From: Neotamlana laminarinivorans
Lineage (GTDB): Bacteria; Bacteroidota; Bacteroidia; Flavobacteriales; Flavobacteriaceae
Length of the DNA stretch: 64,000 nucleotides
Direction: 5' to 3'
NCBI RefSeq assembly: GCF_020523925.1
Contig: NZ_JAJAPW010000001.1
Span: 310,001-374,000 of the forward strand
Both the position numbers and the translations under genes were made by a program. Positions 9,452-19,314 of this stretch are shown piece by piece. The notes beneath the pieces were generated by a model. The model had not been told where the DNA came from. It did no database searches and was given only the letters and a program-made list of their open reading frames with translations. Each line of letters opens with the position of its first letter. Position 1 is the stretch's first letter.

Positions 9452-11368
9452 TTAATACAATTCTTTAATTTTACTAAGCTTAGTTTTCCAAAGATTTAAC
9501 GATTCTTTGTGTGCTTTAATATTGTTTTTAACTTCCTTTACTAAAGGATTATCATCATCTACATTAGTAAAAAATTGAAGGTTATTTTCAAGTTGATTTA
9601 TTTGAGCTTTAACTTCATCTATTTTTTTACGAATAAATGCACGTTCGTTATCTAAGTCTCTATTATCATCTGATGCAGCAGATAAAGTATCAAGTTTATT
9701 TTCAAACTTAATCATTTCAACTTCATTTTTTTCCATATCTAATCCGGAAAGTAATTCATCAATAGTTTTTTGGAATTTGCCTTCAATGTAACGTTTATCA
9801 TTAGGTACCCTACCAATGGTTTGCCATTCGGCAATTTTTTCTTTTATAGTGGCAATTTTTTCGTCTTTGGTTCCGCTTAATTTTATATCCTTAAGGGTTG
9901 ATAAAAATGCATTTTTTTTATTGTACGCTTCAACAAACTCTTTATTTGCAGCATTTTTGGTAGCATGAAGCTTATCAAAATAAAAATTACAAGCGGCTTT
10001 GAAGCGTTTCCATATTTTGTCGCTATCTTTTCTTGGTACATGCCCAATTTTTTTCCAATCGCTCTGGATTTTTTTCATTAGTGGTGTGGTCACCTCAAAA
10101 TCGTCACTATCCTTATTATCTTCAGCTATTTGTACTAAATCTAGCTTTTTTTGTAAATTGCTATATTGCTCTTTTTTAAGGCCTTTGTAGTATGCATTCT
10201 TTTTACGATTAAAAGTTCTAACTGCTTCTTTAAATTTAGCCCAAGTTTCCTCGTTAACCTTTAAAGGAACTTTTCCTGCGTTAAAAAATGCTTCTCGAAG
10301 CGCTTCAATTTCTTTTATTTTTTTCTGCCATGCACCATGCGAAGTAATTTGTTGTTGGTGTATAGTATTTATACTTTCTATAATTTCAAGTTTTTTCTCT
10401 AAATTTTTCTCGTATACTTTATCTATTTCTTTGTAATAGATTTGACGTTTATCGTTTATAGTTTTTGTAGCTGCCTTAAAACGTTCCCAAATATCTTCAC
10501 GGTATTCTTTAGCAACAGGCCCAAGTTCTTCTTTCCACATTTTATGAAGTTCTTGTAATTCCCTAAAAGCTGTTAAAACATCATCTTTTTTAGCAAGTTC
10601 TTCTGCGCGTTCTATTATTAATAGTTTTTTCTCGAGATTATGTTTAAAATCTAAGTCGCGTAAGTCTCGGTTTAAATGCAGAAAATCGTAAAATATTTCT
10701 ACTTGGTGGTGGTAGCTATTCCATGCATTATTATATTTATCTCTAGGAATAGGCCCTGTGTTTCTCCAGCGTTCTTGTAATTCTTTAAAATGTTTATAGG
10801 TATTATTTATGTTTTCTTCAACATTTATTAAGCCTTTTAATTCCTCAATTATTTCGAGTTTTTGCGCTAAGTTTTGTTTAAGATTTTTTTCAATATTCTG
10901 GTAATGTTCATTTAATTTTTGGCGATATTCTTTGTATGCGGTTTTAAATCGTTTATGAACAGGTGAAGAATAATAAAAATCTATTTCGTTACCCCCATCG
11001 TTTAAAAACTCTTCCTTTTTTTCTTCTAGGAGCGCTTCAAATTTGCTTTTAAACTCTGTATTTATGCTATTAACATGCGAACGTATTGCCTGTGTTTTTT
11101 CATTTTTAACTAGCTTTTCTAGCTCTATAGCTAGAGCTTCTAGCGACATGGTATCGTAGGCTTTTACTTCAATAGTATGTCTGTCTTTATTACCTTCGTC
11201 TTCTGCATCTTCTGCATTAGACTCTTCAATTTCATTTAAAACATCATCATGTTCAGATGTTTCGTTTGTAGCTTCTTGCTCATTGTTAGGGTTGGTTTCA
11301 GAAGATATTTCATTAGAATTAGTGTTTTCTAATTCTTCAGATTGAGATGTATTCTTTTCGTCAGACAT
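9452..11368 (-). CDS. DUF349 repeat protein
   Basis: A 638-residue soluble protein. The first ~70 residues are acidic, Asn/Glu/Ser-rich and probably disordered. At least five helical DUF349 repeats follow, recognisable by a Trp-x-x-x-Gly-x-(I/V)-Pro turn and a later Trp-x-x-Phe: GPIPRDKY, GPVAKEY, GKVPLKV, GHVPRKD and GRVPNDK. The C-terminal ~100 residues form a coiled coil. The family is widespread and highly expressed in Bacteroidota, and its biochemical role is not established. It is the last gene of the minus-strand run starting with the OstA-like gene, 103 bases after aroE, so it may have a promoter of its own. Confidence 0.85.
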   Translation of the reverse strand: MSDEKNTSQSEELENTNSNEISSETNPNNEQEATNETSEHDDVLNEIEESNAEDAEDEGNKDRHTIEVKAYDTMSLEALAIELEKLVKNEKTQAIRSHVNSINTEFKSKFEALLEEKKEEFLNDGGNEIDFYYSSPVHKRFKTAYKEYRQKLNEHYQNIEKNLKQNLAQKLEIIEELKGLINVEENINNTYKHFKELQERWRNTGPIPRDKYNNAWNSYHHQVEIFYDFLHLNRDLRDLDFKHNLEKKLLIIERAEELAKKDDVLTAFRELQELHKMWKEELGPVAKEYREDIWERFKAATKTINDKRQIYYKEIDKVYEKNLEKKLEIIESINTIHQQQITSHGAWQKKIKEIEALREAFFNAGKVPLKVNEETWAKFKEAVRTFNRKKNAYYKGLKKEQYSNLQKKLDLVQIAEDNKDSDDFEVTTPLMKKIQSDWKKIGHVPRKDSDKIWKRFKAACNFYFDKLHATKNAANKEFVEAYNKKNAFLSTLKDIKLSGTKDEKIATIKEKIAEWQTIGRVPNDKRYIEGKFQKTIDELLSGLDMEKNEVEMIKFENKLDTLSAASDDNRDLDNERAFIRKKIDEVKAQINQLENNLQFFTNVDDDNPLVKEVKNNIKAHKESLNLWKTKLSKIKELY

Positions 11369-11471
11369 TTTTTAAATGTTAGGGTTCTTACTTAGGTTCA
11401 ATTGAGATAAAGATAGTAACAACCTTGTTATTTACAAAAAAGCAAGTAACTTTTAATTAATTTGATTATGT

Positions 11472-12215
11472 TTATTTAGCTAAGCCCCATATTTCCCAAG
11501 ACTTTTCGGCTTGTAATTCTAGCATTTTAGAACCATTTACAGTTGTAGCTTCTTTATCGTTACCGTGTTTTAAGAATTTAGTTATTTCTGGATTGTAAAT
11601 TAAATCGAAAAGTATGTGATGTTTTGTTATGCCTTCGTAAGGTATATTTGGGCAAACATTTACATCTGGAAATGTACCTAAAGGTGTACAGTTAACTATA
11701 ATTTTGTGTTGTTGTATTATACTTGGCGTTAATGTTTCGTATGTATAAGTTACACCTTTAGATTTTGTTCTGGAGACATAATGATATGGAATATCAAGTT
11801 GACTTAACGCGTAGGCAATGGCTTTGCTAGCCCCACCAGTTCCTAAAATTAAAGCGCTCATATGGTATGGTTTAATATATGGTTCTATAGATTTTAAAAA
11901 CCCATAATAATCTGTATTATAACCAACTAAATTACCTGTTTTTGTTACTTTTATAGTATTTACAGCACCAATTGCTTTGGCCTTTTTCTTTATTTTGTTA
12001 AGGTAAGGCATTACTTCTTGCTTGTATGGTATTGTAACATTTAAGCCTTTTAGGCCTTTAGTATTTTTTATTATTTCAGGAAAATGTTTAATATCAGTAA
12101 TATCATAATTATCGTAAACTATGTTGTTAATACCTTCTTTCTGAAATTTTTCTTTAAAATATGCGCGAGAGAAGGAATATGATATGTTTTTTCCTAATAA
12201 CCCTAATTTTTTCAT
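11472..12215 (-). CDS. aroE: Shikimate dehydrogenase
   Basis: A 247-residue enzyme that reduces 3-dehydroshikimate to shikimate with NADPH in the aromatic amino acid pathway. The catalytic Lys65 (NVTIPYK) and Asp102 (NTDYYGF) are present. The dinucleotide-binding loop GTGGAS is at 125-130, and GAVNT is in place. I start the gene at the ATG at 12213-12215, not at the longer frame beginning at 12245. This ATG gives the family N-terminus MKKLGLLGKN, and it overlaps the TGA of the upstream DUF368 gene as ATGA. Translational coupling to the membrane protein gene is therefore likely. Confidence 0.92.
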   Translation of the reverse strand: MKKLGLLGKNISYSFSRAYFKEKFQKEGINNIVYDNYDITDIKHFPEIIKNTKGLKGLNVTIPYKQEVMPYLNKIKKKAKAIGAVNTIKVTKTGNLVGYNTDYYGFLKSIEPYIKPYHMSALILGTGGASKAIAYALSQLDIPYHYVSRTKSKGVTYTYETLTPSIIQQHKIIVNCTPLGTFPDVNVCPNIPYEGITKHHILFDLIYNPEITKFLKHGNDKEATTVNGSKMLELQAEKSWEIWGLAK

Positions 12216-13228
12216 TTTGGTTGTCTTGTTTTTTGTCCGTACCAATCTAAACTCAAAACTATAAAAATGCCTAAGAAAATATAGGCGATAGCTATATATG
12301 TTTCTGTTTCTAAATACGGTATATATCTTTTATAAAATTCAATAATCTTTTCACCGGAACTATCATGAATAAAATTGCCTTCATGGTTTAGTTTGTATAT
12401 GGTTTTTTTCCAGGGCCAAACAACGCCTAATGAACCAATAATAAAGCCTAAAATAGTGGCAACTGTAATATTTTTGTAATGTTTAAGAATATAGCTTAAC
12501 AAATGTGAGAAGGTAACTAAACCAGTAATAGAGCCAAGTGTAAATACACCTAAAACTTTTAGTAGCTTAATGCGCTCGTTGTTTTGTATAAAACTAAAAT
12601 TTCCTTTAAAAATTTCGGTAAAAGTATTGTATAATGCATTAACAGAATCTACAAGTAACAATACATAATTGCCTAATAAAATAAGTATGAAAGATCCTGA
12701 AAACCCAGGTAAGGTCATTCCAGAAACACTTATAATACCACAAAAAAACACAAACCAAAGGTTATCATTTTCTTTGGCAGGACTTAAAAAACTTACGCTT
12801 AATCCTGCTATTATGCCTATGCTTAAAGCAATTATTGTTTGGTAGTTCCAAGCTTTAAAATCTTTACTTACACTATAAATAGAGCCTAAAATCATTCCGA
12901 AAAATACACTCCAAACATATAGCTCATAATGTATAATTAAGTAATCGAGTGCTTTAGAAATACTGAAATAACTTATGAGCATTCCTAAAAAAAGTAGGCT
13001 TAAAAATTTGCCATTTATATATTTATAAAAACTTTTAAAACGGCCGTTTAAAAGAAGTTTAAAAGCATTTTTATTTACTTTTTTTAATGAATAAATAAAC
13101 TCTTCATAAAAACCAGCAACAAACGCAACAACACCACCAGAAACACCAGGCACTTTATTTGCAGCACCCATGCCTAAACCCTTTAACACAAGGAAAATTT
13201 TATCGGTAAGTGTTCGGGTGCTTTCCAT
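12212..13228 (-). CDS. DUF368 membrane protein, copy 2 (PopT-like candidate C55-P translocase)
   Basis: A 338-residue polytopic membrane protein with roughly eight hydrophobic segments. It carries the DUF368 signature twice: KVPGVSGG near the N-terminus and LPGFSGSF in the second half, so an internal duplication with re-entrant loops is plausible. DUF368 proteins (PopT) have been implicated in returning undecaprenyl phosphate across the inner membrane for peptidoglycan and surface-glycan synthesis. It is paralogous to the gene immediately upstream (13230-14147), from which it is separated by one base. Its stop overlaps the aroE start. The family assignment is sure; the lipid-carrier role is transferred from homologues. 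Confidence 0.85.
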   Translation of the reverse strand: MESTRTLTDKIFLVLKGLGMGAANKVPGVSGGVVAFVAGFYEEFIYSLKKVNKNAFKLLLNGRFKSFYKYINGKFLSLLFLGMLISYFSISKALDYLIIHYELYVWSVFFGMILGSIYSVSKDFKAWNYQTIIALSIGIIAGLSVSFLSPAKENDNLWFVFFCGIISVSGMTLPGFSGSFILILLGNYVLLLVDSVNALYNTFTEIFKGNFSFIQNNERIKLLKVLGVFTLGSITGLVTFSHLLSYILKHYKNITVATILGFIIGSLGVVWPWKKTIYKLNHEGNFIHDSSGEKIIEFYKRYIPYLETETYIAIAYIFLGIFIVLSLDWYGQKTRQPK

Positions 13229-13229
13229 T

Positions 13230-14147
13230 TTATTTTTTTGAGCCTAGTTTTTCTAATAGAAAAATAGTTAAAAAACCTAACATCATTAATATAATAGCAA
13301 AAACTAATTGATGATTTCCTTCAAAAGAAAAAGGAGAAATACTTTCCTGAAGTACAGGGACATCAATACCTTTAGAGTTGGTATGCCATGTTAAAGTTTT
13401 TTTCCACGGCCAAACTTTATTTAATGAGCCTAAAATAAAACCAGTTAAAGCAGCTAAAGTTAAATTATGGTAGTTTTTAAATAGCCATTTAAGCACATGA
13501 CTAAAACTTAATAAACCTATTATTGCTCCCGATACAAAAATTAGTATTTTTTTTATATCAAGGTAATGAATAGCATTGCTTAAAGTTTGATAAGCACCTA
13601 AAATTATTAAGATAAAAGAACCAGAAATGCCGGGTAATATCATTGCACAAATAGCAATGGCTCCAGCAAAAAATAAAAACCAAGAACTCTCATTATTACC
13701 TAGCGCTGGTGATTTACTAATGTAAAAGGCGATAATTGCACCAATGAGTAATGTAATTATTGTAGCTACATTCCATTTTGTAATTTGCTTGCCAACAAAG
13801 TAAATACTTGCTACTATTAAGCCAAAAAAGAACGACCAAATTAAAATTGGGTGGTACTCTAAAAGGTATTTGGCTAGTTTCATAAAAGATATAAAACTAA
13901 TAACTATTCCTGTAAGTAATGCTAAAAGGAAATTACCATTTAATTCTTTCCAAAAACATGAAAATCCATCCTTAAATAAATTTTTGAAGAGAGATAAATT
14001 TATGTTACTTATGGAGCTGATTAACTCTTCATAGATACCAGAAATAAAGGCAATAGTTCCGCCTGAGACACCAGGTACTGCATCTGCAGCTCCCATGGCT
14101 AAACCTTTTAAGGAAATAATAAAATAATCTTTAATACTTCGTTGCAT
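13230..14147 (-). CDS. DUF368 membrane protein, copy 1 (PopT-like candidate C55-P translocase)
   Basis: A 305-residue polytopic membrane protein, about 33 residues shorter than its downstream paralogue. It has the same paired motifs AVPGVSGG and LPGISGSF, and both copies share a GSLxxVWPWKKT segment late in the protein. The role is inferred from DUF368/PopT homologues: undecaprenyl-phosphate uptake from the outer to the inner leaflet of the cytoplasmic membrane. The gene follows the TPR gene by 52 bases and precedes copy 2 by one base, so all are probably one transcript. The tandem pair implies either two substrates or conditions, or a two-subunit assembly. Confidence 0.85.
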   Translation of the reverse strand: MQRSIKDYFIISLKGLAMGAADAVPGVSGGTIAFISGIYEELISSISNINLSLFKNLFKDGFSCFWKELNGNFLLALLTGIVISFISFMKLAKYLLEYHPILIWSFFFGLIVASIYFVGKQITKWNVATIITLLIGAIIAFYISKSPALGNNESSWFLFFAGAIAICAMILPGISGSFILIILGAYQTLSNAIHYLDIKKILIFVSGAIIGLLSFSHVLKWLFKNYHNLTLAALTGFILGSLNKVWPWKKTLTWHTNSKGIDVPVLQESISPFSFEGNHQLVFAIILMMLGFLTIFLLEKLGSKK

Positions 14148-14199
14148 ACTTGACTTTTTTTGTTAAAATCAAAGGTATACATTTTAATTAAATGATTTA

Positions 14200-15588
14200 T
14201 TAAAGATTTGTTTTTAGAATATTTTTTACTAGAATTTTATTGGCAACTTCTGGGAAAAGTTCTTCAATTATAAAAGCGTAATCTTCGTTATGTTTTAAAC
14301 CATTTTTTAAATGAAAAACACCTTTATTATTTTCATTTAATGAAAAATATAATCCAGCTAATCTGTAATCTAATTCAGCATTATCAGGGTAAAAATCTAC
14401 AGCTTGCTCGAAGTTATAAATTGCGGCTTCGGGTTCGCCTAGCTTAATTAGCAAATCGCCTCTGGAAAGCCAAGTATTTAGTTCATAATTACCAAGCTCT
14501 AAAGTTTTTTTAAAACCTTTTTCTGCCTCTTCATAAAATTTGAGACGTTGGTTAATTTGTGAATACAATTTCCAAACAGTCGCATTTTCAGAGTTTATAT
14601 GAATGGCAGATTTTATATAAGACAAAGCTTTGTTATAATCTTTTTTCTTGTAAAAAAAACGTGTTAAGGCTATCCAACCTTTTTCTAATGAAGGGTCTTC
14701 TCTGGTAACTTTAGTATAGAATTGAAGTGCCAAGTCGTTCTTTTTTAATTTTTCGTAGCAATTACCAATGCGTAATAGTGCAAATGCAGATGGATCGTCT
14801 AAAGAAAGTGTTATGGTATAACTTTCAATGGCATCTTGGTAGCGTTTTAATTTTTCTAAAACTTTGCCACGTTCTAGATAGGCACCAACAAAAGTGTCAT
14901 CAGAAATTATAGCAAAATCGAATGCAGCCAAAGCTTTTTTGTAATCTTTTAAAACTAAATATTGTTTGCCTAATTGATGCCATGCTACTTCGCAATAAGG
15001 GTTAGAATCTAAAAAAATATTTAAATACGATATGGCATCTTCGTGTTGATTTAAGAACTCGAAGCAGTAAATTATATTGTATAAAGAAGAAAAATCGGTT
15101 TGATCTTCTTCAATACATTTCATAAAATATGTTTTTGCATCTTCATATTCATCTAAAAATAAATATTCCATTCCTATTAAGGAGTATAAATCTACTGCGT
15201 CATCAGTTAAATTAATAGCTTTTTTTAATACGTTTATAGCCTGAAGATGATCGTCTCGTTTAGAAAAAATATTTGCTTTTTGAATGTAAATTTCCTCGTT
15301 ATTAGGATCTAGTAAATGAAGTTCGTTTAACATGTCGTCTGCTTCATCTAACTTATCCTCAAAAACCATAACCTCTACCTTAAAAAGTTTTAGGTTTACC
15401 GAGCTAGGGTGTTGGTCTAAACTAAGTTTAATAGCTTTTTTAGCTAATGCAATTTTACCTTGATTTAGATAATGGTGTATTATGTTTTCAAATTCTTCAG
15501 AATCAAAAAATAAAACATGATTGGTTTTAAGCATTAATTCAAATTTGGTAAGTGGTAAGTTATTGTTGTCTTCCGAACTAAACTTCAT
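14200..15588 (-). CDS. TPR repeat protein
   Basis: A 462-residue protein made almost wholly of tetratricopeptide repeats (about ten helix-turn-helix units from residue ~35 to the end). Units such as AWHQLGKQYLVLKDYKKALAAF and AFALLRIGNCYEKLKKNDLALQF show the W/L-G-Y-A-F pattern. There is no signal peptide or membrane segment, so it is probably a cytoplasmic scaffold. I use the ATG at 15586-15588, two codons inside a longer frame that would need a TTG. It lies upstream of the two DUF368 genes in the same direction, so it may organise or regulate them; the partner is not evident from sequence. Confidence 0.82.
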   Translation of the reverse strand: MKFSSEDNNNLPLTKFELMLKTNHVLFFDSEEFENIIHHYLNQGKIALAKKAIKLSLDQHPSSVNLKLFKVEVMVFEDKLDEADDMLNELHLLDPNNEEIYIQKANIFSKRDDHLQAINVLKKAINLTDDAVDLYSLIGMEYLFLDEYEDAKTYFMKCIEEDQTDFSSLYNIIYCFEFLNQHEDAISYLNIFLDSNPYCEVAWHQLGKQYLVLKDYKKALAAFDFAIISDDTFVGAYLERGKVLEKLKRYQDAIESYTITLSLDDPSAFALLRIGNCYEKLKKNDLALQFYTKVTREDPSLEKGWIALTRFFYKKKDYNKALSYIKSAIHINSENATVWKLYSQINQRLKFYEEAEKGFKKTLELGNYELNTWLSRGDLLIKLGEPEAAIYNFEQAVDFYPDNAELDYRLAGLYFSLNENNKGVFHLKNGLKHNEDYAFIIEELFPEVANKILVKNILKTNL

Positions 15589-15749
15589 AAGCAAATTGGT
15601 AATTTGTTCTGTAATAAAATTAAATTCTATTTTGCTATTTAAACAATAAAGTAAGAAATGTTTTTAACAAAGTAATCAACAACTTTGAAAAAATAGTAAA
15701 TAAATATATTATTGATAGTGTGTAGACTTATAATTTTTATATAGGAAAA

Positions 15750-16931
15750 TTATGACTCTATTTTGTTTAAAATTGATAATATAATTTTACAACCTTGCTC
15801 TATTTCCGGTCTAGAAATAGTTAAAGGGGGGGTAATTCTAACAGCTTTTGGTTCAAATAATAACCAAAAAAGTATTAATCCTTTTTCTTTACATTTAAGA
15901 ATTAATTGATTTGTTATTTCAGGAGTTGGCATAATTAAGGCTAACATGAGCCCAATACCACGAATTTCTTTTATTAACGGATGAATTAATAGTTTTCTAA
16001 ATAATTTTTCTTTTTCTAAAGTTTCATTAATTAAGTTGGTTTCTGTGATTTCTTTTAAAGTAGCTAGAGCAGAAGCTGCAATTACTGGGTGACCACCAAA
16101 GGTTGTAATATGACCTAGTTTTGGGTTGTCTTGTAATAGAAGCATAAGTTCTTTTGAAGCTGTAAATGCACCAATAGGCATGCCGCCACCTAATGCTTTA
16201 CCTGTTACTAAAATATCTGGAATGCAGCTGTAGTGTTCAAAACCAAATAGTTTACCTGTTCTGCCAAACCCTGGTTGAATTTCATCTAAAATTAGCAGAG
16301 CATCTACTTCAGAACATCTTTTTTTAACGGCTTTCAAATAATTGTTTTTAGGAACTATAAATCCTGCACCTCCTTGTATGGTTTCTAAAATTACACAGGC
16401 AGTTTTTGTTGTAATTTTATTTAGGTCATCTAAATTATTGAATTCAATAAAATTAATATTTGGCAAAAGTGGTCTGAAGGCTTGTTTACGTTCCTCATAT
16501 CCCATAACACTCATAGAGCCCATTGTATTACCATGATAAGCGTTTTTGGCCGATATGATTTCACTTCTACCAGTGGCGCGTTTTGCAAGTTTTAAAGCAC
16601 CTTCAATAGCTTCTGTTCCTGAATTAGTTAAATAGGTTTGTTCTAATGGTTCTGGAAGATTTTGGGCTAATAATTTTGAAAGCTCAACTGATGGTTTTTG
16701 TACATATTCACCATAAACCATTACATGCATGTATTTATCTAATTGATTTTTTATTGCATGAATTATTTTAGGATGATTATGTCCTAGAGGTGTAGCCGAA
16801 ACTCCCGCAACAAAATCTAGATGCGCATTATTCTCAATATCGTAAATATAGGAACCTTTGGCATGTGAAATTTCTAAACCTAATGGATGTGGTGAGGTTT
16901 GAGCTTGGTATTTTAGGAAGTTTTGTTTCAA
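15750..16931 (-). CDS. Class III aminotransferase (PLP-dependent)
   Basis: A 393-residue class III aminotransferase of the acetylornithine/4-aminobutyrate type. It has SGTEAIEGALKLAKR, the PLP-contacting LILDEIQPGFGRTG and the Schiff-base Lys in VTGKALGGGMPIG (about residue 245). The exact amino donor cannot be read from the sequence; homologues are usually called aspartate aminotransferase family. I place the start at a TTG (16929-16931), two bases after the stop of the OstA-like gene. This gives MKQNFLKYQAQT, the usual start in relatives as I recall them. A longer frame would begin at another TTG at 16967, overlapping the previous gene by 34 bases. Confidence 0.85.
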   Translation of the reverse strand: MKQNFLKYQAQTSPHPLGLEISHAKGSYIYDIENNAHLDFVAGVSATPLGHNHPKIIHAIKNQLDKYMHVMVYGEYVQKPSVELSKLLAQNLPEPLEQTYLTNSGTEAIEGALKLAKRATGRSEIISAKNAYHGNTMGSMSVMGYEERKQAFRPLLPNINFIEFNNLDDLNKITTKTACVILETIQGGAGFIVPKNNYLKAVKKRCSEVDALLILDEIQPGFGRTGKLFGFEHYSCIPDILVTGKALGGGMPIGAFTASKELMLLLQDNPKLGHITTFGGHPVIAASALATLKEITETNLINETLEKEKLFRKLLIHPLIKEIRGIGLMLALIMPTPEITNQLILKCKEKGLILFWLLFEPKAVRITPPLTISRPEIEQGCKIILSILNKIES

Positions 16932-16933
16932 TG

Positions 16934-19066
16934 TTAGTCTTTTATTTTTATGAGAGAAGCTCCCCAAACATGTACTTCTTCAGGAGGGTTAATAGACCCA
17001 ATGAGGAATTTGACATCAGATAGTTCATCTAAATTTCCTTCTAAAGTATAATTAACCCAATTATTTGTAAGATTTATAATTTGATTATTAAGATCTTTAA
17101 AAGATTTTTGATGAATATTTTTAACTTTAAACCTAAAGATTATTTTTCCTTTACCTTTTAACCATACAGAAGCTTTTAATTGTCCTTTTTGTTTAAGCAC
17201 ATTTTGAAAAATTAATGCGTTTTTTGGAGCTTTATTAAATAATTTATGAGCATCTTTAGTATTATTTGGCGCTATTATGTAATTAGGCATGATTACAAGA
17301 TTTTTTTTAAACCACGATTTATTTTTTAAATCATTAGAAAATTTTAGTAAATTCTCGTCTTTTTTTATTATAAATTGAGAAGGCGACATTTTCCCAGCCA
17401 TTTCAATACGTTCAAGCATATCTTCGTTAAAAAAGGCATCTTGCGGAACATAATCTTCTAAGCCTTTAATGGTTGCTAATTCGAAAGGAGGATCGTCTTT
17501 AAACAAATCTTCAACACTCAATGGGCGTTCGTCTTCTCTCCAACCAAAATCTTTTAAAATACGTTCTTTTTCAGGAGATTTAGATTCTGGGCTTAAAGTT
17601 CCATCCACTTGATTAAATCTCGTGTACTCTTCAATATCGCCATTTTCAAAAAGCATGGTTATACTTCCTGATTTTGCTTTATCAATACCAATAAGTTCTT
17701 GTTGGTCGTCTCTAGCCCAAATAATAGACTCTGCATTTTTTGTAATATCTACTTGGCGCAATTGATTTTCTTCATTAAATAAACCAACTAGACTTAAACC
17801 TTTAATTTGATTGTATCCTGTTTTACTTATTGTATCTTGACTTATAACAAACGCGTTGTTAAATACTAATAAAGAATCAAGTTTTTCGGTTTTTGTATTC
17901 GATATTAGATGAATGGTATCGCCTGTCATTTGGTTTTCATAATTCCATAAAATAGGTTTTCTTTTCACCGAAAACTTATCCGTTGCTCCTAACTTCGAAA
18001 TATTAATTAATTTGGTTATACCGGTTTTTTGATTTGAATAAATAGAGTCAGCCTTCCCACTTATATCGGTTTTATAAATTTTTGCGTTATAATAAGCATT
18101 AACTATACGGTTTTCGGGCTTACCGGTTACCATTATTTTGTCGGCATGCATATAAATAGAATCGTTTTCTTGTACGGTAATGGCTAAAGCACGTTTGGTA
18201 ATAAAAACAGAATCTTTGGCTTTATAAACTTCGGCATAATGACCTTTAATTATACTATTGTTTAGGGTGTCTGTTACCTTAATATTGTTGGTGGCCGATG
18301 CAAAGTTTTTATTATTATCAAAATATAAACTATCACCTTCAATAATTCGATTGTCATAATATATTTTTGAATTTTTTACAGCATACCCCAGTTTATTTTC
18401 TGTATCATAGAAACCTTTCTCACAATAGGTTTTACTTTCTGGAGAGGTTATAGTTGACGGTCCAAAAAGATAGGCATGACCTGTATCAGAATAAAAATCG
18501 AAAAAATTAGAGTTAATAGTTGTGCTATCATTTATTAAAACTACATCTTCTACAAATTGGTATTTTTTCATATTCATAAAATACCTACCAATTTTACTTG
18601 TAATTGTTCCAGAAGAATCTTTAACAACCGTACCGCCTTGTTTGTAAAAAGCTTGCTGATTCAATTTGTCATAATATAAAGTATCTGAAGTAATGGTTGA
18701 GTTTGGGTCTTTTAAAACAACATCACCATGTGCAAAAGCTAATTCAGTAAATCCACTATATTCAATATATTTTGAAGTCATATTTATAGTGTCGCCTTGT
18801 ATTAACTTTACATTTCCATAAGCTTCAATAAAATCTTCTTTACCATAATGTATAGCTTTATCGCACCATAAAATTGCTCCTTGGTGATGTACCTGAACCT
18901 GTTGAGAATCATCACGAGTTAATATTTTTGCACCAGGAAAATTAGCTTCATCAATGGTTAATTTACCTGCATATTCTATTTCAATTTTCTTTTTTTCTTG
19001 AGCAGATACTGATAAATTAGAAAAAATGTTTAACAGTATTATATAAACTATAATTGATTGTTTCAT
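16934..19066 (-). CDS. OstA/LptA-like periplasmic LPS transport protein
   Basis: A 710-residue exported protein with a signal peptide (residues 1-22, ending VSAQ). Many beta-rich OstA/LptA-like repeats follow, with phrases such as GNVKLIQGDTINMTS, GDVVLKDPNSTI and GRYFMNMKKYQF spaced roughly every 25-30 residues to about residue 480. The C-terminal ~230 residues do not show the motif. In Bacteroidota these long OstA proteins are thought to form or extend the periplasmic LPS bridge between LptC and LptD. LptD is encoded separately at 32037-34796. The gene heads the minus-strand run. A CAAAAATA at 19088-19095 could be a reverse -7 element, but no -33 element accompanies it. Confidence 0.8.
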   Translation of the reverse strand: MKQSIIVYIILLNIFSNLSVSAQEKKKIEIEYAGKLTIDEANFPGAKILTRDDSQQVQVHHQGAILWCDKAIHYGKEDFIEAYGNVKLIQGDTINMTSKYIEYSGFTELAFAHGDVVLKDPNSTITSDTLYYDKLNQQAFYKQGGTVVKDSSGTITSKIGRYFMNMKKYQFVEDVVLINDSTTINSNFFDFYSDTGHAYLFGPSTITSPESKTYCEKGFYDTENKLGYAVKNSKIYYDNRIIEGDSLYFDNNKNFASATNNIKVTDTLNNSIIKGHYAEVYKAKDSVFITKRALAITVQENDSIYMHADKIMVTGKPENRIVNAYYNAKIYKTDISGKADSIYSNQKTGITKLINISKLGATDKFSVKRKPILWNYENQMTGDTIHLISNTKTEKLDSLLVFNNAFVISQDTISKTGYNQIKGLSLVGLFNEENQLRQVDITKNAESIIWARDDQQELIGIDKAKSGSITMLFENGDIEEYTRFNQVDGTLSPESKSPEKERILKDFGWREDERPLSVEDLFKDDPPFELATIKGLEDYVPQDAFFNEDMLERIEMAGKMSPSQFIIKKDENLLKFSNDLKNKSWFKKNLVIMPNYIIAPNNTKDAHKLFNKAPKNALIFQNVLKQKGQLKASVWLKGKGKIIFRFKVKNIHQKSFKDLNNQIINLTNNWVNYTLEGNLDELSDVKFLIGSINPPEEVHVWGASLIKIKD

Positions 19067-19221
19067 TTAAATAAATAAAAGTTCATGCAAAAATAACGAT
19101 AATTATAATGCTTTTATTTTTTAATTAAAAATACTATTGTAAAGATTGCTTATTTTATAAAATGAATAAAATTGAATATTTTTTAGCTTAAAATATGTTA
19201 TTAGTAATTTTCCTGTTAATA

Positions 19222-19253
19222 TTTTGTTAACTACTTAATTTGATGTACTTTTG
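19222..19253 (+). promoter_or_regulatory. Near-consensus Bacteroidota promoter for the alginate lyase
   Basis: TTTTG at 19222-19226 and TACTTTTG at 19246-19253 are separated by exactly 19 bases, matching the Bacteroidota -33/-7 pattern (TTG, 17-23 bases, TAnnTTTG). Transcription would start near 19260, giving a ~55-base leader before the ATG at 19315. Confidence 0.65.
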
Positions 19254-19314
19254 GTAAACCAATCTGGGAAACCAATTTTCTGGATAAAATATTAATAAAC
19301 TAAACTAAATTAAC

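Noticed and set aside
14170-14177. CAAAGGTA, a reverse TAnnTTTG before DUF368 copy 1
   Set aside because: No -33 element at the right distance, and the upstream part would lie in the TPR gene's end; the genes are more simply one transcript.
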